DNA of 64,000 nucleotides from Carallia brachiata (GCA_021464245.1 JADCRB010000019.1:3639130-3703129), one strand, 5' to 3'. Positions 22,130 to 33,790 are shown, counted from the first letter of the stretch. Numbers and translations are program-made. The notes: a model not told the origin generated them from the letters alone.

Positions 22130-23600
22130 TGGTAACATCAGAACGTATAGGTGATGGATTTTATGATTTTCAAAACTTATAGTATTGCAGTTCATTTTCA
22201 ATTTTCCAGTTGGACGCTATTGCGTCCAACCATTTAAGTTATTGTTGAGTTTTCATAATGCTATGAGTTATAAAGTAAAAATAATTTTAAAATAAAAATT
22301 TTAATTTTAATTACTAAAGTGTTATTTATAGACAATTATATTATTATTATTATTATTATTTTTTGATAGGTAGAGCAATTAATAGTGATACTTGATTTCT
22401 GTTCTTAGCATGTGTTTACCATGTATCCTTCATCTATTGCTTCTTAATTTTTCTGTTTTTTTTTAAAAATAAAATCCAGTGTAAAATTGTCAACTTCTAT
22501 GCTTTTTTTCAGTAGTCCATGTAGTTTCCATTATTTATGCATTGAAGAGGTAAACCTACTTCCCAATTAACATGGCCCAATCATATTAATTATGGAGAAA
22601 TTTTTTTTTTTTAAAAAAGAAAGAAATGGATGGCAGTTTGACCATTTCAGAAGTTGAAATTGAATTAAATATTTGGTTAAGTGTATTTCATTGACCAAAA
22701 ACTTTGGTCCGGCTTAATTTTTTAAGAAGGTTCTTCGGCTAAAAATTAATTTTAATAAAAAAATAAAATTCTATATTTATTTTAAATAATATAACTTTAT
22801 AAAGTATAAAGTATAACCTTATAAAATTCTATTTTTATCCAAATTTTTTTGTCCCAAAAAAATTTATAATTATCATGAGATAGATGAGTAATTATTTAAG
22901 ACATAAAGTATATTGTGGTGATATTTTTTGATACAAATAGTTCTGTTATAACAATTTTTTAATACCATGAAAATAAAAAATCTAAAATATATCAAATAAC
23001 CCTGTTATTCTTGTTTTGGTCCATTGGAGCTGCCAGAGAGAAGAAGAGAAATTATGTGGATAAAATTTAACATTTAAATTTTAAATTTTACAGTCAGCAA
23101 TCACTACTCTCAATTATTTAGGTCATGCGTAATCCACAATAATACTTCTATTTGACAAGGTTAACCGCAAACTTCTAAAACTAAAAAAGAAGAAGTTATG
23201 TATGTACGAAATAATAGGTACAAAGTTGACATATAATATTTAAATCGTTTAATTGTGAAAAATGTATTGAATTTAAAAAGAAAATAGATAAGTCGTTAGA
23301 TTAATTGCGTGTCTTTCGTGTGCCAAAGATTGCATATCTACGTAATCACTCTCATAATAAAAATTGTACTTAAAACGAAAAAACTAGTTCGCGTTGATTC
23401 GGTTAGTTGGGCATAAAAGTTTGGTTGATTAACTAAAATTTTGGTTGGGTGCAATAAATCAAATCTGTTAAACATATTCCTCAACTTTTATCGAACATCA
23501 CTATATTTAAACTTGTATTTTGTTGTTGTTTACAAGATTGAAAATCTTGAATTTTCCGTTTAGTTGGAACTAATTAAAACGAAATTTCAGTGGGTATAAG
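22130..23600. other. Non-coding, (TTA)n microsatellite near 22341-22361
   Basis: A short TTA/ATT trinucleotide run is present. The remainder is low-complexity AT-rich DNA with no recognised gene or element ends. Confidence 0.45.
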
Positions 23601-23601
23601 T

Positions 23602-24135
23602 TAGGTAAAATGGTTAATTTCAAAAAATAATACTACCTTTACGGTTTTTAACAAATCTAATATAACATTTAAAAACTAACAAATTTAATACAGTTTAATT
23701 ATTTTCTAACAAATCTAACACAACCTTTAAAAATTAATAAATTTAGTACAGTTTAAATTTTTTTTAACAAATCTAGCACAATTTAATTATTTTCTAATAA
23801 ATCTAGCACACTGTCAGTTAATAATAACTGAATTTCCTAATCTACATATATGTACATATGACATTCAGGAGTTTTAAATTATATTAAATTTAGACGTAGA
23901 CGTGTCATATCTGTATATTAAGAGATTCAGTCACTTTTAACTAGTTATTTTTAATTGATAGCGTGCTAGATTTGTTAGAAAATAATTAAACTCTACTAAA
24001 TTTTTTAGTAGTTAAAGGTCATGCTAGATTTGTTAGAAAATAATTAAATTATATTAGATTTATTAGTTTTTAAATGTTGTGTTAGATTTGTTAAAAAACA
24101 TAAAAGTGGTGTTATTTTTTAAAATTAACCCTAAG
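23602..24135. mobile_element. Foldback (MITE-like) element with long inverted repeats and sub-repeats
   Basis: The left arm contains attttctaacaaatctaaca, atttaaaaactaacaaattt and ttcaaaaaataatactacct. The right arm, reversed, repeats them in order (aaaaaataacaccacttt, aacaaatctaacacaaca, tttaaaaactaataaatct). Outer ends are ttaatttcaaaa and ttttaaaattaa. Each arm carries two to three roughly 60-bp sub-repeats built on aacaaatctagcaca. The centre near 23840-23940 is unpaired or weakly paired (acatatatgtacatatgaca against tgtcatatctgtata). No coding capacity. Confidence 0.8.
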
Positions 24136-24349
24136 TAAAATTAAATTAAGATGAAAATGATATAAACATATAATTGAATTAAAAAAATATAAATAAATTA
24201 TTAAATCAATTGTGTATCTATTTATATTTTTTTTTATCTTACACTTATGCTGTGATTTTCTTAAAAAAAAAAACTTGTGTTTTGTTAAAGTCGTTAAGAA
24301 TTAATAGCCCTACGGATTACGAAATATCTTAGATATGGTGTCATCCTTA

Positions 24350-24781
24350 GGGAATAATACACTTTTTAGTCCTAAACTTTTATGAATGTTTATAGTCGAG
24401 TTTTAAACATTTTAACATTTTCAATTGTGTTTTATACTTTTAAATTGTTTACAATCAAATTTTTTCTATCAATGATTATTAATCAAATTATTTAAAAAGT
24501 ACTTTGACCAAACGGAAATAAAGTAAAAAAAATCCTAAAAACAGTATTTTAAATATTTTTTTAAAATACTAAAACAGAGAAATACGAGAGAAGAGGTATT
24601 TACGTTTTATTTATATCTATTTGGTCAAAATATATTTTAAATGGTTTGATTGACGGTTGTTGACAAAAAAACTCGATTGTAAAGGATTTGAAACTTATAT
24701 GACTCAATTGAAAAAGTTAAAAGATTTGAAACTCAATTGTAAAAATTCATAAAAGTTTAAGGCCAAAAATGATGTTATCCC
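24350..24781. mobile_element. Foldback MITE, copy 1 (432 bp)
   Basis: The ends are inverted: GGGAATAATACACTTTTTAG at 24350 and, reversed from 24781, GGGATAACATCATTTTTGGC. Pairing continues for about 200 bp per arm (aaacttttatgaa, cgagtttt/tgagttt, ttgaccaaa). Two further copies of the family occur at 58424-58854 and 60089-60522. No coding frame. Confidence 0.8.
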
Positions 24782-24789
24782 ATTATCCT

Positions 24790-25824
24790 CAGTGTATATG
24801 CCAAAGAAAAACAGAAACCATCTGTAGCAACCAACATTGACTTGAACGCATTGTATTTTTTTTTTCTCAAACACATTTTTTTAACCCAAAAAAAAGTTTA
24901 TTACGTGTATGTAGGTTATCGCACTACGAGTCGAAACCGGTCTTGTCTGACTATTGTTTCTCTATGTAACCATCTCCTATAAAGAAGGTTCTACCACCCG
25001 AGTACACATGGAGTGGCTGGGGCTCCACTACCAGAGAACACAACGATTGCTGAGTCTGAAACATACAATACGTTCAATCTTTTTCAAAAGTAGCGAGCAC
25101 CCAACTTTTTGTCGGAGGAGAGTTTTGCCTGAAAAAACTCAAACTTAGATCATCAGCGTGGAACACACATCGATTTATCACAAAATTGCTACTTCAACTG
25201 GTTCTATCGTAGTGTACCTTTAAATAATGTTGAATCATTATCATGCTAAGCTGATTCAATTTGTTTGTTTTATAATTCAATGCATTATGAAACCACTGCC
25301 CAGTTGGCCAATTGTTAACTAGGGACACACAAACAAACAACAATGCAATCTTCCCGTTGTAAGGGAACGCATTATTCCACTTTTTCATTTTCTTTTTCCT
25401 CTTTTTGAGTGAGGGGCAATATTTTATAGTCTTACTCTTAACTTGTATTTTTTTTAATTAATGAATAAAAGTACTCGTAAGTATATTAGTTATAGTACCT
25501 GTGTATCAAGGGTAGGGATCACTCATTGTGATACCTTGTTTAACTATTCGGAAAGGACAAACCCACTATCAGAGCACTAATGGACCCAAATAGGCCTCTC
25601 ATATGCCCGATTACGGTATTAACAAGTCTGAAATCTTCTAAGGTGTTATTGACGTAAATCTCCATTTATTAGGAGGTTGGCAACGACAAAAAGAATGTAT
25701 ATTTTGCTACTCATAAACATACTCATCATTCAAAATGGTGGCTTAGTAGTGTTCTGATGTGTTTTTTTTTAGCATTGACTCGAGTTTGAGTCATCTCACT
25801 GTTGTCTGTCTCTTAATAAACGGC
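24790..25824. other. Non-coding spacer, unassigned
   Basis: Open frames of about 60 codons (24954-25148 +, 25194-25388 -) have no recognisable domains. No element ends were identified up to the gypsy LTR at 25825. Confidence 0.4.
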
Positions 25825-26157
25825 TGATGTAGGACGAGTAACGAAGAACAACCCTAAATAAAGAATCTACCTGACAAGTAAGAACGCTCAAGAATCCACC
25901 TGAAAAATACGAGAATCTACTCGAGAAATATTCTAAAATCAATATTCTATATTATAACAAATATAAAAAATAACAATTGCACAGACTCTATTTATAGAGT
26001 TTAACAAATAAAAACAAAAATAATTGTAAAAATAAACACGATCTAAACTAAAAGATAAACACGTCCTGAATTAGGACAACTAACTAACAAATCTTACGTA
26101 GACCGAGACTTTCAAAATTTTTTTTGGGAGAAAAAGTTATTATTAGCAACTACATCA
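25825..26157 (-). repeat. 3' LTR of gypsy chromovirus B (333 bp)
   Basis: It starts TGATGTAG and ends CTACATCA, a perfect 8-bp inverted terminal repeat with canonical TG...CA ends. Directly inside it, on the minus strand, lies a purine-rich tract (AACTGAAGAGAAA, complement of 26158-26170), a good polypurine tract for plus-strand priming. Similar LTRs sit at 5758-6525, and a truncated partner begins at 31861. Confidence 0.9.
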
Positions 26158-26159
26158 TT

Positions 26160-26879
26160 TCTCTTCAGTTAAAAAGAACTTGACTTCATCAATGAAGATG
26201 CCAAGCGAGCATCAAAGAACTCAGGATCCATCAAACGAAGCTCATCGTTTGGAACCTAAGTAGCATTAGAGGCAGGATGGCTTTTTTACTTAACAAGGTA
26301 GCGTTGAAATCCTCCATGAGAAGAAGTAGTGTACTCATCATCTAAGATAATCTTAATATTTTTAGCACGCGAAGCAAAAGAAGGCATTTTTGGCACAACA
26401 ATACTTACAAAGAAACTAGAAGGCAAAGAAAGAGGCTCGAAAGTACCTTGGAAAGGTGACAAATTCTCCACATTGAAAATAAGACTAATATTCAAGTCAG
26501 TTGATAAATCAAGTAAATATGTATTAGGTCCAAGTTTTTCACTAATAGAGTATCGGCCAATGGTTCGAGCTTGTAATTTCTTGGGCTTATTTTTAGGAAA
26601 ACGCTTAGGACAAATACAAACTATGACAAATTCACCTACATTAAAATGTTTATCTCGACGATGCACATTAACAGTAAGCTTATAATTAACATTACTTAAA
26701 ACAATCTTATGTCTCAGCATGCAGGTTATGTATCTATGTAACAAAGTTTTCAGCAAGCTCAAAAGATCAAAGATTAAGAGGAATGGAAACAAAGCTAATA
26801 GGTGTGCGAAGGGTATAACCATAGACAATCTCAAAAGGACTATTACTTGTGGATCAATTAACAAAATTATTGTAAGCAA
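26160..26879 (-). pseudogene. Integrase C-terminus (GPY/F-like) and chromodomain remnant of element B
   Basis: The open frame 26286-26879 encodes FNVGEFVIVCICPKRFPK, then KKLQARTIGRYSISEKLG, NTYLLDLSTDLNIS and FNVENLSPFQG. This is the usual integrase tail of plant Ty3/gypsy elements. It continues into ILDDEYTTSSHGGFQRYLVK, followed by a stop where chromodomains normally have Trp. After the stop the frame resumes with KSHPASNAT and VPNDELRLMDPEFFDARL. The chromodomain places the element among chromoviruses, whose integrases are guided to modified histones. Confidence 0.8.
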
Positions 26880-26899
26880 ATTCAGCTATTGCTAATATC

Positions 26900-27690
26900 A
26901 ATTCATAGTTACCTTATTTTTTACCCACTAGATATCTAAGTAAATCTCCCAAACTTATGTTAACTACCTCAATTTGACCAACTATTTGAGAATAATATGC
27001 AGATGAAAATTTCAAAGAAGTCCCAAATAATTTCCAAAGTTTCTTCCAAAAATAACTTACAAACTTAACATCTCCATCAGACACAATAGAATCAGACAAA
27101 CTGTGTAATTTAACAACTTCTCTTAAAAACAACTTTCCAATATGAGCTAAATGAGTGGACATATTACATGAAATGAAATGAGTCATTTTAGAAAATCTAT
27201 CCACAACCATAAGAATGCAATTATTACCATGAGTTATCCTAGGCAAATCAAGAACAAAATCCAAGCTAAGATCACGCTAAGGTATATGTGGAATAAGAAG
27301 TAGAGTGTACAAACTAATGTTCTGCTTTTTAGTTTTAGTAACTTCACAAGTGCGACACTGTGATACAATCCTAGGCACATCTCTTTTAAAGAAGGCCATT
27401 AAAACCTATCCTCAACAAATGCAATGGTCTTATCTCTTCTTAAGTGACCAACTAACCCACCAGTATGCATTTCTCAAACCAAAAAGTCATGAAGTGGTGT
27501 AAGTCACAACTTGTTAGCTTAAACAAAAATCCATCATGCACAACAAAATCAACATAATCCCTATGATGTCTATTACTAAGAGACTGAAATATAAGACCAA
27601 AATCAAGATAAACAAGGTACTCATCATGCAATCTCTCAAACCAATAACATGAGCATGCAACTGCTAAAGGACACACACAACTCAACTCAG
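26900..27690 (-). pseudogene. Integrase core remnant of element B
   Basis: The 26914-27264 frame reads MDFVLDLPRI, then CILMVVDRFSKMTHFI, IVSDGDVKFVSYFWKKLWKL and GQIEVVNISLGDLLR. The three acidic residues expected of a DDE integrase are present: Asp in VVDRFSK, Asp in IVSDGD and Glu in QIEVVN. The zinc-binding N-terminal part lies in a broken frame at 27265-27690. SDGDVKF replaces the usual SDRDVKF. Interrupting stops make it non-functional. Confidence 0.85.
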
Positions 27691-27829
27691 AGCATCAGTA
27701 GCTTTGTTTTCCATACCAAAAAAATGTTTAAGCACAAAAGAATATTCATTAAAAAATTCAACTCATTTAACATGTTTAACATTCAAAATTTTTTTTTTGA
27801 GAATTCATATAATGTAATGCATGATCGTC

Positions 27830-28110
27830 AAAAAACAAAACAAACTCTTTAAGTAGTAGATAGTATCTCTAATAATGAAGAGACTGTGCAACAGTATAAA
27901 ACTCCTTATCATACATATAATACTTTTGTTTTGCCTCATTGAGTTTTTTGCTGAAAAAGGTAATGAGTTGTCTTTCTTGACTCATGACTTCTCCAATATA
28001 AACTCTTGAAGCATCACAAGTAATTTCAAACAGTTTGTTGAAGTCGGGATGACTCAGAAAGGGAGTTTTATTGATTTGCCTTTTAAGGTCTTCAAAAGCT
28101 ATAGAAGCTT
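27830..28110 (-). pseudogene. RNase H remnant of element B
   Basis: The minus strand encodes DFNKLFEITCDASRVYIGEV, then LITFFSKKLNEAKQKYYMYD and KEFYTVAQSL. These are the standard blocks of gypsy RNase H (FEV.CDAS, YFSEKLN.A..KYSTYDKE). This domain degrades the RNA template during reverse transcription. It is inactive here because of downstream stops. Confidence 0.75.
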
Positions 28111-28333
28111 TATTAGACCACTTAAAATATCACATTTTCAAGCAATCAGTGGTAGGAGCCATAATGAAATAGAATCTCCTAACAAACCTATGATAAAATA
28201 AGGCTAAGCTATGGAAGCTATGGGCTTTAGTGAGAGACTTTGGTTCACGCCACTTTCAAATGACCCGAAATTTTTTACAATCCGTAGGTATACCATAAGA
28301 AGACACAATAAATCCTAAGAACAGCACCTCAGG

Positions 28334-28900
28334 TTATAGAAATGTGCACCTTTTAACGTTAGCATATAGTTTAGCTTCTATAAAAGTGAGAAAAACTAAC
28401 CGCAAGTGATCCAAGTGTTCTTTTTCAGACTTACTGTAGATCAGGATATCATCGAAGTAGACCACTAGAAACCAATTTATGAATGGCTTCAGGACATGAG
28501 TCATAACCCTCATAAATGTACTGGGAGCATTTGACAACCCAAAAGGCATAACTAGTCACTCATACGATCCATCATGCGTCTTAAATACATTCTTCCATTC
28601 ATCTCAGGCTGAATGTATATATGATGATACCCACTACAAAGGTCTATCTTGGAATACCAATTAGAATCAACTAGCATGTCTAATATATCCTCAAGCCTGA
28701 GAATTGAAAAGCGGTATTTAATAATGATCTTGTTGATAGTCTGATTATCAACACACATCCTCTATGGCCCATTTTCTTAGGGATCAATAAAGCAGGGACA
28801 ACACAACGATTGAGGCTATATAGCACAAGACTCTTAGACAACAGTGCTTCCACTTACGTATTTAACTCTTCACGTTCCTTTGGGTTTATTGTCTAGGGTG
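28334..28900 (-). pseudogene. Reverse transcriptase remnant of element B
   Basis: Two frames cover the domain. 28552-28758 holds [20 protein letters not shown] and [14 protein letters not shown]. 28334-28549 holds [36 protein letters not shown] and [11 protein letters not shown]. The catalytic YFDD box is preserved. The two halves are in different frames, separated by a break near 28550. Confidence 0.88.
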
Positions 28901-29118
28901 GAAGATTTGGTAACTGTAAATCAGGAAGTAAGTCAATGACACGCTATATATCCTGTATAGGTGGGAGCTCATTGGGAAGGTCATCAGAGAAAAGATTTGG
29001 GTTTCAATCTCATATCCTCAACAAAGGGCTTAGATGGGTTTAGGATGATGTTCTTCCCTTCATACTTGAAGACATAGGTATTTTCCTGACTATGATTAGT
29101 CACATTAAGGTCATAGAA

Positions 29119-29517
29119 TCAAGGGAAACTTAGGAGAATATGTGCTATATCTATGGGAAAAATATCACAATAAACTTTATCCTTATAGTCACTTAATTGA
29201 ATGGGAACTAAGTACCGCTCAGTGACTGGTAAAGTGGTCTTACTTACCCAAGCTACTGGAAATAATTGCGGATGTGGTTCTGCCTTAAGATTCAACCTCG
29301 AAAAAGTAGATTTCGCAATAACATTCATAACACTACCTCCATCAATAACCAGCTTATAACTATGATATCCAAATCGGATGTAAGTGTGGAGTATGCCTAA
29401 CAACAGTAGACAAAACATACCTAACAACAGCGCAGTGCTAGTCATTTTCCTCGAAGTCCTCAATGAATTTATTATCTTCACCAAAGTATTCCAAGGGATC
29501 AGCAACTTTATTTTCAC
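29119..29517 (-). pseudogene. Retropepsin remnant of element B
   Basis: The 132-codon frame contains YKLVIDGGSVMNVIAKSTFS, then LKAEPHPQLFPVAWVSKTTL and VPIQLSDYKDKVYCDIFPID. This is the aspartic protease of plant Ty3/gypsy elements with a DGGS variant of the active-site D(S/T)G. The protease would cut the Gag-Pol precursor. The frame is short of the RT domain, and the polyprotein is broken on both sides. Confidence 0.75.
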
Positions 29518-29559
29518 TCTCTAAGAAATCATCACTCTTTTTTCATAACGAGAGCACGA

Positions 29560-30809
29560 TTAGGACAACAAGAGGCAATGTGACTCTTTATGTGGCAACA
29601 GAAACACTGAACGAGAGAGTTACTCGCACGAGATTTGAAAGCAGATCCTACCAGACGAGAAGTGGTAGGAGTGGAATGCAAAAGAGTAGATGGATTGACA
29701 AATTTAGACTAAGAAATGAGACAAAAAAAAAGGAGGTTTTGGTTGCACACACTCCAACAGAGGGGGACGAGGGCGTGAATGAAGAGGTTTTAGCGTATTT
29801 CTCAACCTCTAAGGCCTTATAATAGACTTCTTCCAAAGAATTAGGACCAAGTAAAAGAACTTCTTTTTGGATTTCAAGTTTAAAACTGCTAACAAAACGA
29901 TTGATAGTAAGGAAAGGATTTTCATACAACTCACATCTAAAGAGAATTAAGCTCTTCGAATTTACACATGTAGGTAGTGACACTAAAAGTTGTTTGTCGA
30001 AAATTCAAGAGCTTAGTATAAAGCTGATTCCTATGATAGGTGGAAATATATTTGGCTTTCAATTTTAGTTTTATGATTTCCTATAAGTAAATGGGAGGCT
30101 TAGTTAAATGCTCAGATTTATAAAGCTCATTCTATCAAAATTTTTTAGTTGATCCTACTAATTTCATCTTTGCAAAATGGACACACTTAAGATTATTCAT
30201 GCTATACCATTCAAAATAATCCTTTAAATTATCAAGCTAGTCCATAAGCACTTTAACATTCAATTCACCATTATATTTAGGAGCATCTAACTTAATTTTC
30301 TGAGTGACGTCATTATGATCTAGACGTGCATGCATGTGTTGTGGCTTCGAATACCTATCATGAACTCGAGTATGCACATTATCATGCAAATCATGAATAG
30401 GAGGATGCCTACATGTACCCCTAGAGACCTGACGAGTATGAGATCCATCATGATAAATATCACCTTCATCAATTTCATCATGTAGGTTTCCATTAGGGAA
30501 AAACCTAATAGTTGGTCTCAGGGTGACTAAATTCCTAAGGTCCTGCGGGTAAAGCATAGGAAATTGGACATTGACAGAGCCCTCGGCATGGGTTATCTCA
30601 ATTAGTTGTCCAACAAACTCATCCACTGGTTGTTTGTCCAAACCTTTTGAAATAGCGTTTAGTTGGGTGGACAAATTGGCAAAATCATTTCTAACACTAT
30701 TTATATTGGACTGATGGGTAGATGATGTGGTTTGAATTTTGGCTCGAGATTCATTTATTTCAGAGGTTAGTTTGGTGGCAGACTTGACCGTTTTTTTAGT
30801 GTTAATCAT
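29560..30809 (-). pseudogene. Gag remnant of element B with CCHC zinc knuckle
   Basis: The N-terminal 190 codons (30809-30237) include INTKKTVKSATKLTSEINES and RLDHNDVTQKIKLDAPKYNG, the typical entry to the gag capsid region. A later block (29648-29983) reads KEVLLLGPNSLEEVYYKALE. Near 29560-29610 the minus strand encodes CFCCHIKSHIASCC, a CX2CX4HX4C nucleic-acid-binding knuckle. Stops separate these pieces. Confidence 0.75.
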
Positions 30810-31845
30810 GTTTTGTGAAAAAGCATTATGCTGAGATCAATACTAATTATAAAAAGTAATAAAAATAGGAAACTACTATGAATGCACACAATCAAAAATA
30901 AACTATAATGAGAATGACAATGCAATTGAAAATAAAAGTATGGACAAAGTTAAAATAATTAAATAAGGACATAAAATAATAAGACTACTAGTGGGGTAAT
31001 AATAAGACAGTAACAAACTATAAGATAATGGAACAAAAAGGCTAATTATGTAGGTTATTTATGATGTTTGGTTTACTGGAATAATTTTTTGACCTAAAAA
31101 CAAATTTACCTAACTAACACGCAAACTAAAATATTAATCAAATTTTCAAAGCAAAGGAAAACACTAAATTATACCTCTTGCAGTTTGTGTGGGACAGTGG
31201 CTGCCAGATGCTCTCCAGCTATGAAAAGGCGAACTTCTGGCTAGTTTAATGAAGAGCCAGCGAAGAAAAGGGAAATAGGGGAAGGTCACTCAGTGGTCAG
31301 ATGAAGCGCTGGCAAGGGAACAAACATCTGGGCAGGGAGGAATTGGGAAAAAAGGAGGCTGCGTGCTAAGAATGAAGGTCTACGACGTCGTGTAACCTGG
31401 AACAGGACTTGAAATTGGTAGAAAGGGCAAGATCGATTGTTGGGGAACCATTTTGGATCAGGTTCGAGCATTAACGATGGTTGGTAACCGCAGAACAACG
31501 GTGACAGCACAAAGAAAAACAGAGACTTCAGGCATCGAAGCGAGTTATTTTTGGTCGGATACTGGCACGTGTGGGGCGGTGATGGGAAGATCGCGATGCG
31601 GTAAGTCCTGGGGGTAGATTTCAATTGTTGTCGATGAACAGCGGCGTGGTCTGGTTGCAATCGAGTAGTGGTCCGACAAGGTAGGCGGCTGTGCAAAAAC
31701 AGAAGGTTTTTTGTGATTTTCTAGTGTTTTTTTTGCGAATTCGACGGTTTGTTTGAGTGATTTTGGGTTCGTTGAGGAGCGAAAACGTGATTTAGAACGC
31801 TTTTCGTGTGTGGTTTAGGATCGAAATGTGTTTGGATTGAAGTTT

Positions 31846-31857
31846 GCTCTAATACCA
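31846..31857 (-). promoter_or_regulatory. Primer-binding site (initiator Met-tRNA) of element B
   Basis: The minus strand reads TGGTATTAGAGC three bases after the LTR edge at 31861. It differs by one base from the usual plant primer-binding site TGGTATCAGAGC, complementary to the 3' end of initiator methionyl tRNA. Confidence 0.85.
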
Positions 31858-31860
31858 AAC

Positions 31861-31916
31861 TGATGTTGGACAAGTAACATAAAAACAATTCTAAGTCAAG
31901 AATCCACGCAAAAACT
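31861..31916 (-). repeat. Truncated 5' LTR of element B
   Basis: It starts TGATGTTGGACAAGTAAC, matching TGATGTAGGACGAGTAAC at 25825, and follows the 3' LTR for about 56 bp before breaking off into unrelated DNA. The missing remainder includes the element's promoter. Confidence 0.85.
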
Positions 31917-32540
31917 GTTGAATTCCTATTTCATTCGACTTAGAATCAAAAGCTTATTACGATTAAAAAATGAAACTAATGACATTGAGCTTGTTGATCA
32001 CATATTAAATTACAATTAATATGTGAGTTAAATACATTTAATTCATGATTAATTATAATTGAATATAGGAAATTGTATGAGGACGATGGACATGCCTTGA
32101 TTGGTTAGATGCAAATTGGATTAGAGCGCTAATGTAATATTTGGGACGTATATTCGATGTTTGCATTTGAAAAAAAAAAAAGAAAAGAAGAAAAGAAAAA
32201 GACAAATGAAGAGAAAAATATACAAAAAAAAATAATTATTAATGTTTACAGCCTATGTGGCAGGAAGAGTCCAAGTGAAATTGTGGGGCTAGAGGCCTAT
32301 TATGTTACAATGTCCTCAGGCGGGTAGGCCTTAAGTCCAATACATTTTTTTTACAAGGCTTGGAGCCCAATTTTATAAGGCAGCAAGCTCCTAATAGACC
32401 CAATCTTAAATCTTCGAAGAAGACCCCCAGGTCAGTCCACAGGTTCATTAGCAAGTCCCCACAAGGCCCACCCTTAGAGTAATTCCTCATGGTCCAATGG
32501 AGAAGCTCAAGCAAATCTTCCCGTAAAAAAAAAAGGAAAG
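31917..32540. other. Unassigned sequence replacing the 5' LTR
   Basis: Directly after the LTR break, tgttgaattcctatttc begins a new unit that could be the TG start of another LTR, but no partner end was found. An A/G tract lies at 32169-32220. Around 32280-32470 the sequence is richer in GC (gcccaat, aggcct) with no coding frame supported. Confidence 0.35.
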
Positions 32541-32677
32541 AGAGGTTGAGCATTTGCTCAACTGGTTGAGGGGGTTGTCTCTCAACTAGTAGGTGGGGGG
32601 TTTAAATCCCACCAAATGTCACTTCTCCCTCTCCAAATGTCCACTAGGGCTCCTTATAGACCAAAAAAAAAAAAAAA
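32541..32677 (+). mobile_element. tRNA-derived SINE copy 2 with poly(A) and target duplication
   Basis: The body contains a pol III A-box-like TTGCTCAACTGG (32554-32565) and a B-box-like GGTTTAAATCCC (32599-32610), 34 bp apart as in tRNA-derived SINEs. It ends gggctccttatagacc and a 15-A tail (32663-32677). The flanking A-run followed by GGAAAGA occurs on both sides (32525-32541 and after the tail to 32684), consistent with target-site duplication. A diverged copy lies inverted at 16045-16160. Confidence 0.85.
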
Positions 32678-32684
32678 GGAAAGA

Positions 32685-33790
32685 CTAGACCCAAAAAAAA
32701 AAGAAAAAAGGGAAAGACGCCCATTAAGCAAAGGCCCAAGATCAAACCAAGATGAAACCACAACCATTGGAGCAATCAAATGGTGGGGAAACAATTCCCA
32801 ACAAGCAACCAATCACAAGGGAGCAACATTGCTATAAATAGAGTTCAGTAAAAAAAAAAAACACATTGCTATAAATAAAGAGGCCCACATCACATTTAAC
32901 ACATTACATTAAGGGTCCGTTTGTTTGCTGAGGAAAGTGAAATTCTGGAACATCATTTGCTGAGGATAATGAAATGAAATTCTGGAATTTCATTTTTTGT
33001 TCCAGTGTTTGGTTGTGGTGCTGAAAATGTCATTCTATGTTTGGTGAAATATTGTAAAATGAAATACTGAAAATTTGAGTTTTGACAAAATTTTATTTTC
33101 CTCTTTTTCTATCTCTCCCTATCATTTTTTTCTCTTTTTCACTCTCTCAAATATCTCTCTCTCTCTCTCTTAGTTCTCTCTCTCTTCCCCATAATTCTCT
33201 CTCTCTCTGCCTTAGTCTCTTCTTCAACTTCTTTTTTTTTTTGTTTTAATTGAGCAATCTCTCTCCATATGGGCTTATAACGTTGTATAAATAGCCAAGT
33301 TAGCGTGAAGTTATACTTCATTCTTGAGACAAAAATTGAAGAATTGATGTCCCTAAACAAAACACAACTCAAATTTCATTTATACAAAACAAATTAATCC
33401 ACAAAGCATAATCGCCTAACATATAGGACAATTTGTCATTTAAATAAAATGACTATCAACAATTTGAAGTTTTTACATTTGCTTTAAGTTGTACAATTCA
33501 TAAATTCACCATCTCTTAAAAATCAATATAAACAACGGTCAATGATGAGAGTTTACACAAATACAAAAAGGTGGTAGAACGTGAGAATGTTCACCATGTA
33601 ATTCTATTATATTAAGACATCCAATCTGGCCTATATTATCTAATCATCAAACACATAGTATGGCCATCATTGCTTCATGCTTAGCTGCTAGCAAAAATGA
33701 AATGGTTAATTCATCATCGAGCCACCAACATTCACAAGAGAAACAATCTGATGCCTTTTCAATGAGAACTCTCAGTTATTGGATCTCCAT
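32685..33790. other. Non-coding, A-tracts and CT microsatellite; possible MITE start at 32913
   Basis: The CT repeat lies around 33143-33210. The block gggtccgtttgtttgctgag near 32913 resembles terminal repeats of plant MITEs of the GTTTGGTT type, but the opposite end was not found. Confidence 0.35.

Larger units (their letters stand above)
25825..31916 (-). mobile_element. Degenerate Ty3/gypsy chromovirus B, nearly full length
   Basis: Minus-strand order is 5' LTR remnant (31916-31861), Met-tRNA primer-binding site (31857-31846), leader (to 30810), gag, protease, reverse transcriptase, RNase H, integrase, GPY/F region and chromodomain, polypurine tract, then 3' LTR. All domains are recognisable, but stop codons and frameshifts break the polyprotein, so it is inactive. 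The 5' LTR is cut after 56 bp, where unrelated sequence beginning ttgaattcc follows. It belongs to the same family as element A at 2015-6525. Confidence 0.92.

Noticed and set aside
26329..26685. 118-codon + strand frame
   Set aside because: Antisense shadow of the integrase C-terminal and chromodomain region of gypsy element B.
31286..31696. Minus-strand 136-codon frame
   Set aside because: It lies in the leader of gypsy element B; no similarity at protein level to the leader frames of element A.
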